Below are positions 35,074-47,110 of a stretch of DNA of 64,000 bases, piece by piece. The notes under the pieces are model-generated. The model had not been told where the DNA came from. It searched no databases and saw only the letters and a list, made by a program, of their open reading frames with translations. The translations under genes were made by a program, and so were the position numbers. The DNA is from Epiperipatus broadwayi (Eukaryota; Onychophora; Udeonychophora; Euonychophora; Peripatidae), in contig JAQFVV010000014.1 in assembly GCA_028023455.1 (NCBI GenBank), forward strand, positions 3,167,336 to 3,231,335, in the 5' to 3' direction. How positions within the stretch are numbered: position 1 is the first letter of the stretch; the number at the start of each line of letters is the position of its first letter.

Positions 35074-35875
35074 TGTTCTGTTTGTTTGTAATGCTAAAAT
35101 AAAAAAATTCAAAATCGTAAGCGTACTCGGACAGAAGAAAGAAACTCAAACTTTTTTAAACAACAAACAAATGTCTTCTTTACTTATTAAACATGTTTAT
35201 AATATTTGCTTTTTATTAAATTTACAAAAAAACCTGTACATTTAGACTTTTCTTACTGGATATTTTTCTCGTATCGCTCTTTTTTACTTCAAAAATATAC
35301 AGACGGTAGAATCTTCTTTGTCTCGTGAATGTTACTAACTGCACGTTACTTGACACATTACCTAATTGCAACTCAATAAAAACATAGATATTTAACATTT
35401 ACACAAACAAAAGTTCAATACAGTACGTTGTAAAAAGTCTTATAATTATTGTTTTAAAACATCTGAACATTTCAATAGTTTAAAATAAAAAAAAATCCAA
35501 TGAAAACAACATTTCAATACAATTCAAATACAAACTCTCTCATCAAGCAGTAATTATTTTATAAATTGTGCGAATTCATAAAATATAATTGCTGCTTAGC
35601 GACATACATGCTGTACTGCGACGCGACATAGCAGCCTGCATTCTGTAGCACAACAAAAAAGTGTATTGTAGAAAACGCGGGTTCGAACGTGTCGGCCACC
35701 GAAACAGCATTTTAATGTGTTTTGCCGTGAAAACCGCGCCACAGAACGGCGTCTTTAGCTATAAGATGAGTACCGACTATTCATTTTTTCTACTATGTCT
35801 TTCTTGTATTTTGAATTTTTAAAATATATTTAAAGCCTTCATAATTTTTTTCATTAACTTTCAATATGAAAGTTA

Positions 35876-36079
35876 TCAAACTGTCATTAAAAAGGCTTGG
35901 AGATTCGAGTGTATAATAATACCTGTAGCTGACCTGAAGAAAGAAGACTGTTCGTTAAACACAGCCATAGTGAGAGAGTGATCTGATTTTTTGATGCTGG
36001 TATACGGTGGACTTGAGATGAGGAATGCACTAATAAAAATCAAAAAACCAAAATATATGTACGTAGTTAATTTATTCAT
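35876..36079 (-). CDS. Hypothetical 67-aa ORF with signal-peptide-like N-terminus (doubtful)
   Basis: The frame begins MNKLTTYIYFGFLIFISAFL, a short basic start then a roughly 14-residue hydrophobic run ending in small residues, followed by a polar stretch (KKSDHSLTMAVFNEQSSFF). This would suit the first exon of a secreted or venom-like peptide, but no homology is recognised, there is no cysteine, and AT-rich DNA yields hydrophobic frames by chance. A related stretch at 30255-30320 ('GAATTGAGATGACGGATGCA') matches 36012-36032 loosely at DNA level, which may mean a repeat instead. Its role is unknown. Confidence 0.15.
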   Translation of the reverse strand: MNKLTTYIYFGFLIFISAFLISSPPYTSIKKSDHSLTMAVFNEQSSFFRSATGIIIHSNLQAFLMTV

Positions 36080-36099
36080 AAATTTTTATTTATTTTGTA

Positions 36100-37330
36100 T
36101 AATCATGTATAACACTTAATTTGAATAATTATTTAAAAGATTGTTTCTATTATTGCCATGGTAACTATAAAAGTTTTCATTTTTACAGGATTAAGTTTAA
36201 TTGCTGCTTAAATTTGAAATAAAGTTTATTCTTTCTAAATGATTATTAACAAACATTTTCTCTTCTAGCTTCCACCCCCCCTCTCTTCCTTTTTTCTTTT
36301 GTCCAAATGTATTTTTGTGTGTTATCTGCATTAAATTACAGTACTTATTGTGTCAGCGTAAGTAAGCCCTGAGATCAAGTGACTCAGTTGAGAGAAAGTC
36401 GCCAGGAGATTATTTAAATTTTTCCTCTGCGTCAATACTTTATTTAATATTATTTATCAAAAATATTGATTTTACTTACATTTTTGTAAACAAATATTTT
36501 TAAAAGTCGTTCTATATTAATTCAAAGCAATTTAATAAATTATTTTTAATTAAGCCAACAGATTCTTTAAAAAGCTTTTAATATAGATTAACAATTTCTC
36601 ATTTTAATTATCGAGTTTATGCAATCATGTTATTTTTAAATTAATCACTAGAAGAATTATATGAATATTTTAAGGTTAATTCGTTTCATTGCTACTGCCA
36701 TAAAAGTGAACCGTTATTCACAATGTTAGAAAAGGAGGAAACACTGCAGCTTTGTAGAAAGACGGAATAGATCAATAAAGCAGTTTTTAAAAGTGCTAAA
36801 TTAATGCTCTTAGAAATACGTTTTCATTTGGTAAAGGTAAAAAAAAAAAACCTCCTTCAAAGTTTTTAAAATTGGATGCCTCTTTATATTATTCTTCAAT
36901 CTTTTATCTGCCGTTCATAGTTTCTATAATTAAGTTAGGAATAAAGTTGTTTATATATACGTAAGAAATCATTACAGTTTTAATGTTTTTAGTGATTTTT
37001 TGATAACTCAAAACATTCTCCGTATTTTGAGATAATTTCCCGATAATTACACTATTTAGCCGGAAACAGATTTTTTGTGTGTAAAAAAAATTTTTTTCCT
37101 TGTAAAAAAATGAAATTTTTATTAATTATGGAAATAAATGTCTATTTCCTCTATATACTTTCAATTGTTTGGATTAAAAACCATTTCAAATTGAATGGCA
37201 TCCATAGTATAATCATATTTGTCTGTTTTGCGGTTTCAGGTAACTCCTTTCACAGACATGCTTTTTTAAAAAAAATCTTTATCGTAATTTGTAAACATTA
37301 TCGATCCATTGAAGGATGAAGTATTCTCCC
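36100..37330. other. AT-rich non-coding stretch
   Basis: A pyrimidine-rich patch at 36268-36303 (CCACCCCCCCTCTC) and a slightly less AT-rich segment at 36345-36430 are the only compositional features. The ORF at 37077-37319 has no motif. Confidence 0.45.
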
Positions 37331-39600
37331 AGTTTAATCCTATCCATAACCTCTCGTCTTTATACCAGAAAACTTCCTTATTTCATTTATCCATCTCACA
37401 AATAGCCTCTTTCTAAATCTTCTACATTTCAATTGCCTAGCTATTATCTCTTTTAGGAATATGACAAGTCCAGTTCCATTTCAAACTCCTTAATTCTTTC
37501 AATGAAGTCAGCAACATCTGTTTGATCTTATTACCCATGTATTTCATTTTCAATCTGTTCTTCTTACTTCTGATATACGCTTTGTTGAGAGATCTGTATA
37601 TAGTCTTTGTGTTAGGTATCCAAATCTCAGATCTATAAATAACTAATAAAACATGTTTTTTTTTAAAAAAAACCTTTCTTTTCAAAGTCATAGACACATT
37701 TTCTTTTAATATTAAATAATTTCTATCAAAACACTCCATCCAAATTTTATTCTGTAATATTTCATCCATTATGTTTCCATTCATATTAATAAACTGATAA
37801 TCTGAAAAAGGTAATTGTAATTGTTAACTTTTTCTAATTCATCATTATTAATCTTTATTTTCTTCTTTTGTGAAAATCTATTGAACATTACTTTAGTCTT
37901 TTTAACATTTGCCTTTAGTACTATTTTCATCTGATAATTCTTGCAACATTTCTTAAAGCTCTGAAGCATTATTTGCAAAAACAACAACATAATCTGAAAA
38001 ATCTAGAGGACTAAATAATCTCTATTAGCTTCCCATTTTAATATACTAATTGCTTCTTGTAAAACTGCTGTAAAAGTTTTGGTGATATGGAATCTCTCTG
38101 TCATAACCCTTCTCAATGTAATCTTAGTAACATGTAATCTAATCATTGGTATTGTATTTTGTTAAATATTTTTTTGAATATGACAATATTCCAGGTTTAT
38201 ATCTTCATGGTCCAATGCTTCAATCACCATAGAAATACTGTAAGAATCTACACCTTTTCTTAATCTATAAATCCAAAGCATAATGATAATTCATATTTAT
38301 TGGTCCTTTCTATAACTTCTTTTTGTATTTAGATGTGCTAAAACTACTTTTAAAAACAGCTTACTATTTTAGTTGATTAGAATCCAAAGTTTGTAGAAGA
38401 TGAGTTGTAATTATCTCGGTAATGATTTTGTGTACAACTGATTGAAGACTTGTAGGTCTACCAATTTTAATATCTACATTATTTTTTAAAAATATAAATA
38501 TTATTATTACTACTGTATTCTTCCAATCATCTGGTTCATCTTTATCATTTAGAGATTTTGTATTTCTTTACCTACTTCTATTAAAATATAAATTATAATT
38601 CCATCATTTCCTGGAGCCTTTCCTGTCTTCATAGATCTCATAACTTGTTTCATTTTTTCATTTAAAATATTGGGCAATTCAAAAATATAATAACTGTAGA
38701 GGATGTTTTTTTTTATCTTTATTACTAATAATTCTTTATAAAACTCTTTCACATTTTTATGTTATCTCTCTTTTTAGTAATAGCCCCATCTTTTCTTTTT
38801 ATTACAGAAATAATTTTTCTCATACCAGGATGTTGCTTTGCACTATAGTCTTTTTATTTTCTTCTATAGCTTTCGTTGCTAATTCACAATTATATTTTCT
38901 TATATCATTATTATATCTTTTTTGTATCTTTTTATAAATCTCGTGATATCCAATTCTTCTTAATAGATTATTTTTCGAAATTTTCATATTTCTTATTTTC
39001 TTCTTATATTGATTTGTCTCAGTAGAAAATTTACTAGTAAATTGTGTGGGGGGGGGGTTGTACCAGTTATGCTTAATAGTGTATTATTTATCTTCATATT
39101 TATTTCATTCAAGTATAAATCACCTTCAAAATCTATTAATATTTTTAAATGATTTGAAGATTCTAATTTAAATTCATAGTAATGCTTCTGAAAGTTGGAG
39201 ATTATCTACTAATAATATTGTTATCGTTCTAGTTTGCATTAACATGTGTCTTTTATCTGTCTTGAATCTATTAAGAATGTTATAATCCTGAAAATATTTT
39301 GCTTTAGTCAAAATATAATTCAGCATTTTAAAGCAATTTGTACATCCATATAAAAATCTACTTCAAAATGAAAACTTGTTTGAGGATAAATCAAAATTCT
39401 TTGTATTTTATATCTTCCATTAATTTGAATCACTAATCTTATCACTCTGTCTGATATCATCAATTTCCACAGTATTGTTTTGCCACTTTTTATTTCTGAT
39501 GAATCACACTTCACTTGTGTTTCCAATATTTGTGTTTCTGTAATAAAATATATATACATATTCTAAATCAATATTCTCTTTAAATTTTCTTTTACACAAA
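37330..39600 (-). pseudogene. RTE-like LINE with endonuclease and RT remnants
   Basis: Reading the minus strand, 39559-39320 shows an APE endonuclease piece ('SDRVIRLVIQINGRYKIQRI' then 'YPQTSFHFEVDFYMDV'; family pattern YAPTS...FY..L). Next are 'MKTGKAPGNDGI' (about 38.63 kb), 'WKNTVVIIIFIFLKNN' with 'RPTSLQSVVHKIITEII' (about 38.53-38.42 kb), 'QRDSISPKL' (about 38.1 kb, RT box QGD.LSP.LF), the thumb 'LKANVKKTKVMFNRF' (about 37.9 kb) and 'RSEIWIPNTKTIYRSLNKA' with 'KWNWTCHIPKRD' (37.63-37.45 kb). This is the domain order of RTE-type LINE proteins. At least six stops or shifts occur. About 2.3 kb survives of a usual 3 kb element. Confidence 0.85.
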
Positions 39601-40500
39601 ATTCAACAATGTCTCATTTAATGTCACTCAGTTCTTTTTCTGATTGGTGCAATCTTCCTCCTTTTTAAAATGATCTGCTGTTGAAGTACCTAAATATAAA
39701 TCAACAAATCTAGTGTGCAATTATAGGATTCATATCATCTTTTACCTTTGGCCACCAACTGTTACTTTGCAGATTAACTTTACAGCTTCCTGAGAATAAA
39801 AGTAATAATTTACTTTTGTCTGTGATGATTATAAATATTTGTTTTAAAAAGTTCATTCATACATATATATTCTTTATGCCTTCAAGAAAACTCAAATAAT
39901 ATTTCTGCTAAAAGCTATCATGTAACTGAAAGGAAAAATCATGGTGTTTCTTGGTCTTAAATTCAGAGGTAAAATGCTAATAACGGAAGTGAATGGCTAA
40001 AAAATTTGCTACAAGTTTACGTGATGTAATAATGTGAAAATTAGGAAATAAAACATTTGCATATTCATCACTGGAAGCTGTACTCCACCATGATTGCGCA
40101 GTCACAATTGAACTTGTAAGTGGTGATGAAGTTGTGGCAGTAGTTTAAATCAGATACAATGTAAAACAAAACACAGGAATAGCAACATGGATTTTTCTGG
40201 AGTGGAGGGAGGTGTTGTATTTTTGTAAAAATATTTCACAAGTTTGTGCATTCCAGAAAAACTAGAATTTATTAGAGAGTTTTTTTTTAGATCGCGAACT
40301 GATAACTGATAAAAATTTAATTAAAGAATTAATGTAATGGTGATCAATAAAATTCCAAGAGATATTTGCTGATTGCAAATATCTCTTGATAAGAGACTAA
40401 ATTGCTTTATATGGTAAGGAATTTCGAAGGCACAGTTTAATTAATTATAGACCTAAATAACTTACCTTATATGGAGAAGGTAATTAATTGTAGGAGTAAT
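39600..40500. other. AT-rich stretch upstream of the LINE relic
   Basis: It may include eroded 5' sequence of the minus-strand LINE, but no motif can be read. Nothing else is recognised. Confidence 0.35.
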
Positions 40501-41000
40501 CAGAAAGCTATAAAAAGTTGAGCATTCAAGTGCATCTTCAGTTGATTTTCCAGTTCAATTCCGATGTAGCAGAGATCTAGTGTCAGTGCTTTGGTTAATG
40601 TGCAGTGCTCAGTGGAAATGGGTTAATGGGCAATAGCTGGATAGGCCCACAGAGATGAGAGATTGTAGCCTGATGAAACTGTCTGGATAGCAGCTAAAGA
40701 AAGTTGACTTTCCAGTGGTTTCAAGTGGAGGTACAGGTGGGCTGTTGCAGAGATGGAAGCTATAAGGAGCTTATAGTTGGTCACAATGCTATACTACAGT
40801 GTGGTTGTGTATAGTAACTGGACTGGGGTGAAGGGGTGCATAAACCGAGCCCATTGGGAACTGTTTTTGTAGCAGCCAGTCTGAAACTGTTGAGGTATTG
40901 TTGTTATAGACTATTTGCTACTCAGATTATTCTTTTATATGTATTTGTTCACTGTTCACCCAGTCTTAGTTGGGGACACAGCACTCATCACATTGGCTAG
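40500..41000. other. GC-richer patch of unknown nature
   Basis: About 500 bp distinctly richer in G and C than the window ('GGTTAATGGGCAATAGCTGG', 'GTGGAGGTACAGGTGGGCTG', 'CCCAGTCTTAGTTGGGGACA'). No frame carries a recognisable domain, and I see no inverted ends. It could be an eroded LTR, a non-coding exon or another repeat family. Confidence 0.4.
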
Positions 41001-41179
41001 TATGTGTTATGAATAATCATGTAGTAATAATAATTGCAATGATAAGAATGTATAGGGTTATTATTAGGAATTTACTTTGTCTGATTTCTTTAAGATCTCA
41101 AAGAGAAATCAAAAAGTGCTCTTTGAATTTAACAGCAAACTCCTTTCTGCAACATTTTTTAGGTAGTGTACCATAGATA

Positions 41180-44100
41180 AATAAATGGGTGTATTATGAC
41201 CTCATGAATCACACAGTTAATCTAGCTTAGTCATATCTATCCAGACAGTAAAAAGCATACACACACAATTGTAATAATGTGACTCAGTGCTTATTACTGA
41301 TATTATCAATCCATGACTTTTTTTCACATTTATTATCATCTAGAGAAAATTTTATGCTATACATTATTTATCTCACTCTTTTCAAACCCCTTTTTTCTTT
41401 TCTTGTAGCATCAGGTAAATTTTATTTTTAAATTGTTGCTTGTCATGTTGCAATCCCTATGCAAACAAACTACATAGATAATGATCAAATGGATTAACTC
41501 TATTATCTAGTAACATCAAGCCATTTAAGGACATAAAATAAAAATCTATTTAAATAATTTGATATTTAATTTTATATGAAATTTTAATGTAGTATAGATA
41601 GCAAAATGTTTAAATGTTTTTGAAGATTGTGAGGTTTTTTTTATGTTATTAGATTTTGTATGTTGTAAACAATAAAAATAAATATGAAAGTAATATTAAT
41701 TATGTTACAAAGCAGTAAAATTTGTAAAAGATTGTTATACTATGTGAGATAATGTGTTTAAAAAATTTCCAATGCAAATGGTAAATATGGTATTATGGAA
41801 GTAAAAATCTCTTTACAAAGAAATAACTTTTTAGATAAATAGATAAATGATGATATATATTATGTAAATTCATTATAAATACAGAGAAAATAACTGTAGC
41901 TTAATCTGAGACAAATTGATGCATAGACATTTATACAAACATAAGATCAAAATCTATTATGATTGTTGATTTATGTTGTTTTTTTATAATAAATTTATTG
42001 ATTATGTAATATGTTTACATTAGTACAATGGTGAAAGCAATACAGTTAACAACAAAGCTGGGATGAGGATCACACAACTAGTCTTGCAGTCAGGAACAAC
42101 TAAATGTACAGCCCAAGCATCATGAACAAAAATCTGCAATGGAAAGACGATCCCATGTAGTCTTAAAAATAAATAAAGGAGATAAGATTAATAATAGTTA
42201 ATAATTTTTCTATTAGATATTCGTAGAAAAATGTTCTAAAATCTTTTGCTAAATAAAATGTTTGTAACTAGTGGTCATGACTTTTCTATCTGTTATAATG
42301 ATTTCTCAAGTGATTTATAATTATTAATCATAAAGTTCTTATCTCTCTTATAAGTAATTCTTATAACTCTTCTTTCTCTAAGAATATTCCAAATCCACTT
42401 GGACATGTTCTTTCCCTTTTTCATGATTTTCTCCATATTATTTATCTTTTCTTTTTAACTCATTTTTTTAAAAAACCTATTTGCCTTAATTTTTTTTAAA
42501 ATCTATTTTATCCATATACAAATGTTTTCTTTAATTTTTTATTACCAAGATTCTCCTTAAAATAAATGCTAAAACAAATATTTTATTAGACTTTTTGTAA
42601 ACTAAGCTTCCTAAAGAGTGAAGAAATATTAAAGTAAGTTGCTAAAATATTATTTCTATTTTTCATCTTGATGTTAATAACTTTTATTGTTTCATTAACT
42701 GATAACAATTATACATCTTGTTGTATGCATATGTTGTCTGCCATTTCTATAATTTTTTTATTAATGTTGGTGAATTTTTAACAGATATGAATTATTTACA
42801 TTAATATTAGCATGTTTCTAATTCTATATCAGAGTACTTATCGTGCCGCAATAACAACATAAGATCTAAATTAAAGTCCTAACTGGGTTGAATTTTTTTT
42901 CAGCTACCTGAAAGGAAGTTGTCTCAATGTCAATCAAGCGAATTGTCTAATATTGATCAGTAAATGGTATCTATCAAAACTATATCTTTCATTACAAGAA
43001 ATAATTGGATAAGTTATTTGTCTTGCAGTGGGATTGTTTGCCTTTTGTTTTACATTTTGTTTATCTAGTTCTTTTCTATTTAAGGAATAGCACAACATTC
43101 TTGATCTATGTTCTTGTAACTCAGTTTGGCTGTCTGTGTTTAAAGATTTGATTGTATTCATAAATGCTTTGACTATATATAAGTATATATAATTAAATGA
43201 AGCAGGATAATTTTTTAAACTTAATACTACTACATTGATAAAAATCAATCAATATCTACATAACATACCTTTTGCATTCTGCCCACCATCAGATATTATT
43301 ATTGATAATATAGTAGTATTTAAGGGTTTATAAATCCCTTAGGTGATGTATTAAAATTTGATATCATCTCATTTAATTTTATGTTAATGCTGTTATTTGA
43401 TTGTTTATATATACATAAATATCCATTAAATAATGACAACAGTAGAAAATATGCAAATGACTATTCCACTTGCATGTCAATAAAACAATCCAGTACATTT
43501 ATGCCATTTATTTATAATTGCTTAGCAACAACCAGCATAAGGTAGTCTTCTACCAAAAAATTATCTCACCTTAAACTGGGTTGTCAAAAATGTATTGTAT
43601 ATTTAAATAATTACAAATAAGTATGGAATTTAAATTAACTGGGATATTATTAAAATCCCAAATTGAATGGTCTAAATTTAAATTTTACAGGCAAGAATAT
43701 CTCCGGCATTATACTAACTGGTGAAAATATTTAAATAACTATCCTACCCACATTTAATAAAACAATCTAATACAGAGTCATCTTATTCTAGTCATTGCTA
43801 TGCAATTATAAAAAATTGATGCAATTCCATTAAATTGTTTAGCAATATATGGATAGGATAGTTCTTTGCATAGGGTGTGTGTATATATATATTAAAATGT
43901 TTTTGTTTTTTTTAAGATTTGTCTCTATGAATAGGCAATAGTCTCTTAGGAAATGATCACTAGATGAAATAGTTCTACTTGTTATTGTGGTTAAATTGAT
44001 GTTCATATTGCTAGTCATAATAGTAAGTTCACTTTATTTACCAACATTTCTCTGTTCGAATAGAGAGTCTTGCCTATTCTTATATATTAGAAAATTCAGC

Positions 44101-45200
44101 AGAATATGTAATATCTACCATAAAAAAGTCATATGGTTTTATTGCTTGGGAATTCATAAGAAGTTTGGACACCAGAATCTATCTGTTATTCATGAAAATA
44201 CATTTATCACTTTGTGTGAAAGGATTTGTTTAATTTGTGATTAAGGTTTCTTATTATTAGCATTTAATACACATCTTTGCATTAGAATTCATGGCAATTG
44301 TTTTTCCAAAATTTTATAATTTTATTCAATATGTTTCTATCAGGTGTTTCATCGATCTTTTTTTTATATTCAAAATGATTTTCTACCAGATGAAATTACA
44401 TTTAAAATATCAATTTTTTTTTTGCTTTTTTATAATAAATTCTGTAATTTTTTCTGTAGGGACATTTTTTTTATTATCAAGCATTAGTAGAAAGCTTAAA
44501 TATGTCCTGAGCAAATGGATTTTCTTTTCTTATCATGTGGTAATTTTTTTTTCCCTTAAATTGATTTAATAAGATTTTCTACTGTCTCACATTAATTTTT
44601 TTGTAAAGTATTCAATTAAGTTTAAAGAATGACCAAAAATGTTGCTATTTTTAATTACCCTGCAAGATAAATATCCAAGGTTAATATAGTATATCATACA
44701 CATGTGCATAATTGTTTGATAGTGACATGAATCGATAGATATATTTTTTAGTACTTATATTTTAGAGAATGCTCATTTAATTTGTTATATATGATTTCTT
44801 ACTCTATGTTTATTTATTTAATATATTTGTATTTTGACTTACTTATTTTCATTATATATTTAGATAATATTTTTGGTATTATTGATTTCTTTCTATTTTG
44901 GGATATTTGGACATCCATTTTATTTGAGTTAAATTTTTTTGTCTCCCCTTTCTGATTAATTATTACTCTTATTCTTTTTTTACTCTTTCCTTTTTGCTTT
45001 TTAGTGAACTAATTTCTGGTAAATCATAAAACTGATCATTATAAAAATATGTTAATTGATTCCTCCAATCTTACTTCTTTAGCTTATTTATGTTTATTTT
45101 TTATTTATTTATTATTTTTTAATCTATTTTGTTATTCTAATGAGCAACCCTACATGTTTTCAACTACTTCTAGTGTTCAGACTTTTTATGAACTGAACAA
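41180..45200. other. AT-rich non-coding stretch, no recognised gene
   Basis: ORFs at 42934-43248, 43987-44244, 44291-44569 and 45049-45246 were examined. They are hydrophobic or basic, lack motifs, and show no splice-flanked exon pattern. No RNA gene or named repeat is visible before the B-family palindrome at 45.2 kb. Confidence 0.45.
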
Positions 45201-45207
45201 CAAACTA

Positions 45208-45335
45208 TTTGATCACATGGTCACTATCTCTTATGCTAGCGCATAACTGTTATTGAACAGGCAAAACTCTCCATACAGTAGTGCCAACCTGTGGCACTAC
45301 TGTATGGAGAGTTTTGCCTGGTTAAACCATATGAT
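45208..45335. repeat. B-family palindrome, 29-bp perfect arms
   Basis: 45258-45286 (CAGGCAAAACTCTCC...GTGCCA) is the exact reverse complement of 45292-45320, with a 5-nt loop. The flank 'GATCACATGGTCACTATC' (45212) matches the start of B copies at 7.27 and 22.28 kb ('CACATGGTCACCATTCC'). The central 'GCAAGCTTTTGC'-type region of B is deleted, so the two 'CTCCATACAGTAGTGCCA' arms now meet. Perfect arms imply a recent event or gene conversion between the arms. Confidence 0.8.
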
Positions 45336-45344
45336 TATTTATTT

Positions 45345-45480
45345 TGCCCCTGCATAGATTTGTGAGTGGTAAACTAACAGATTCTGGAGTTCAATATCCT
45401 TGGATCACAGTTTAGCTTTGCCACTTGTAGTCCTCAAACTTCTTATGAACTCCAAGGCAATAAAACAGTCAATTGTTAAT
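45345..45480 (+). repeat. tRNA-derived SINE, copy 2
   Basis: Contains 'GAGTGGTAAACTAACAGATTC', 'TGGAGTTCAATATCC' and the 3' region 'CCTCAAACTTCTTATGAAC' with 'CCAAGGCAATAAAACAGTC', matching copies at 3.7, 51.0 and 55.7 kb. It begins about 25 bp after the B-family palindrome. Confidence 0.5.
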
Positions 45481-45837
45481 TAATGAGCTGCTATTCTCAG
45501 TATTGGAATATACAATATGATAATTTTTTCTTATAATGTTGTTAGACATTTTAAATAAAGTTGGATTGTTTCAATGTGGACTCTTTTTAGCTATCATCAT
45601 CGAGTGAAATATTAGTTCATATTAATAAAATTTGAAAACTCTTTAATATTTTTAATAATTTTTATGCACATTTTCTTTTATGTTTATTTTCTTTGCATTT
45701 TTATTTTTATTATTTAATTTTTTTGTTTTATTTATTTAACAACTGAAAACTGCAGACTATAATTAAAATTATTTTTGTTAAAAAGATTAATTTATTCCTT
45801 GTTATATATAGGAATCATTCTTTAATATCCATGTATA

Positions 45838-45945
45838 ATAAGTTGTAGATTCTGGACCTCAACTTCTTAATGGAGCCCAGCTCTATCACTTTAAGCATTG
45901 GATCTTCTTATAAAGTCAGCCATTTAATTATTGTTATGTACTTTT
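45838..45945 (+). repeat. tRNA-derived SINE, copy 3
   Basis: 'GTAGATTCTGGACCTCAAC', 'CTCTATCACTTTAAGCATTG' and 'ATCTTCTTATAAAGTCAGCC' align with the middle and 3' part of the SINE family. The A-box region is eroded. Confidence 0.4.
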
Positions 45946-46299
45946 TAATAAATAATAGGATTGATTTCCTTTATTAAATATCCAATACTGCTGCAAAACT
46001 CTGCAAAAGAAAGCCAACAATAACATTGATTTTAAAATGATTCCTTTAGAAAAATTGAATGTCTGAAATTCTATGAAATAGTATGAAAAGGAATTAATAG
46101 TAAGAAAATATAACTAAAAATTGCTCAAAAAACTAAAGCGAACAAATAAATTGGAAACAAAATTATTTCAGCAATAAAAAACAAACTGTTGATTTATAAC
46201 TGTGATGAAGAGTTTTTACAAAGAATTTGTAGTGTACATGAAAACATAGTAGTCATATAATTACAACAAATAATGCTTTTAAATAAAAGTCATTGAATT

Positions 46300-47110
46300 A
46301 AATTTATTAGTAATAACAACAGCTTCAGGAAGTGAAGAAATTAACACTATTATTTAAAAAGGAAGGAATAGTGATATTAGTAATTACAGACAAACTAGTT
46401 TTATAATTTGTTTCTGTATAAGATCTTTACTATTTTTCATTGGATATGTAAATGCTGAAAAGGCATTTGATTCTGTTAGCTTAGACATATGATATTAACA
46501 GGTTCAGGATATAGATCTAGAATATTAGTAAATTATGAAAAATATTTATCAGAATGCAATTTAAGTGATTAGATTATATACTGATAAAGTTTTTAGCAAG
46601 ATAACTATTTCACAAAAAAAAAAAATATCAGCAGTTTTTCCACAAGTATTTTGTAGATCAAACAGGTAACTAAGCAAATAAAAATGAATTATTTAAGTAA
46701 TCTAGATACTTCAGATGATATGGTTATTTTTGCAAATAAATAAGGTTTCAGAGGTTCAGAAAATGTTAATGATTATCAAATGAAAGCAATAAAGGCAGAT
46801 TAAAAATAAATTCTACAAAAACTAGAGCATTGTTTACCACCTTTTCAAGAAAGAGAGAATAAAGATTGGCAGTAATCAATACAAATTAACAACTACAAAT
46901 ACTTTGGTCACATTGCTAGTACATATGGAACTTTATGGAATGTTTAAGATAGAAATAATATTTTAAAAAATTACAAGTATACCTATGTTTTTAAAAAGAA
47001 AAGTTTTTAGAAATTGAAAAAATATTAAGATTTCAGACTACATTGAGAATTATAGACTTTAGTGTATTGTGAATAATAAGAAAAGATTGAAAAGTAAATG
47101 CACAAAGTAA
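46300..47110 (+). pseudogene. RTE-like LINE, highly degenerate RT fragment
   Basis: The order of remnants fits a LINE RT. 'LTLLFKKEG' with 'ITDKLVL' lies near 46.35-46.41 kb (family: LLFKKGD..D..NYRPISL), and 'VNAEKAFDSV' near 46.45 kb (DYEKAFDSV). 'SDDMVIFANK' lies near 46.71 kb (FADDIVIFA), 'GRLKINSTKTRALF' near 46.80 kb (GLKIN..KTKVM), and 'YKLTTTNT' near 46.89 kb. Stop codons separate nearly every piece. It is more decayed than the 37-39 kb copy and in the opposite orientation. Confidence 0.65.

Larger units (their letters stand above)
34627..35761. mobile_element. Non-autonomous TIR DNA transposon with TA target duplication (Tc1/mariner-like)
   Basis: The left end TAGATAAAGACGCCGT (34627-34642) and its extension 'GGCGTCGTTTTCACG' are mirrored at the right end, where the complement reads TAGCTAAAGACGCCGT then 'GGCGCGGTTTTCACG' (35761 back to about 35724). 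TA lies at 34625-34626 and 35762-35763, as for Tc1/mariner insertions. Inside there is no transposase. Instead there are three copies of a 48-50 bp repeat (34876-34992), a TTAGGG-like stretch (35040-35073) and a repeated 'GTAATGC(G/T)AAAATAAAAA' near 34726 and 35087. The ends are visibly richer in G+C than the surroundings. The exact superfamily is not settled. Confidence 0.7.

Noticed and set aside
42000-42180. Possible SINE in a less AT-rich patch
   Set aside because: No A/B box pair, no tail, no duplication and no second copy noticed.
43987-44569. ORFs with apparent signal peptide and transmembrane runs
   Set aside because: The composition is what T-rich DNA gives by chance. No homology was recognised and there is no exon-like boundary.
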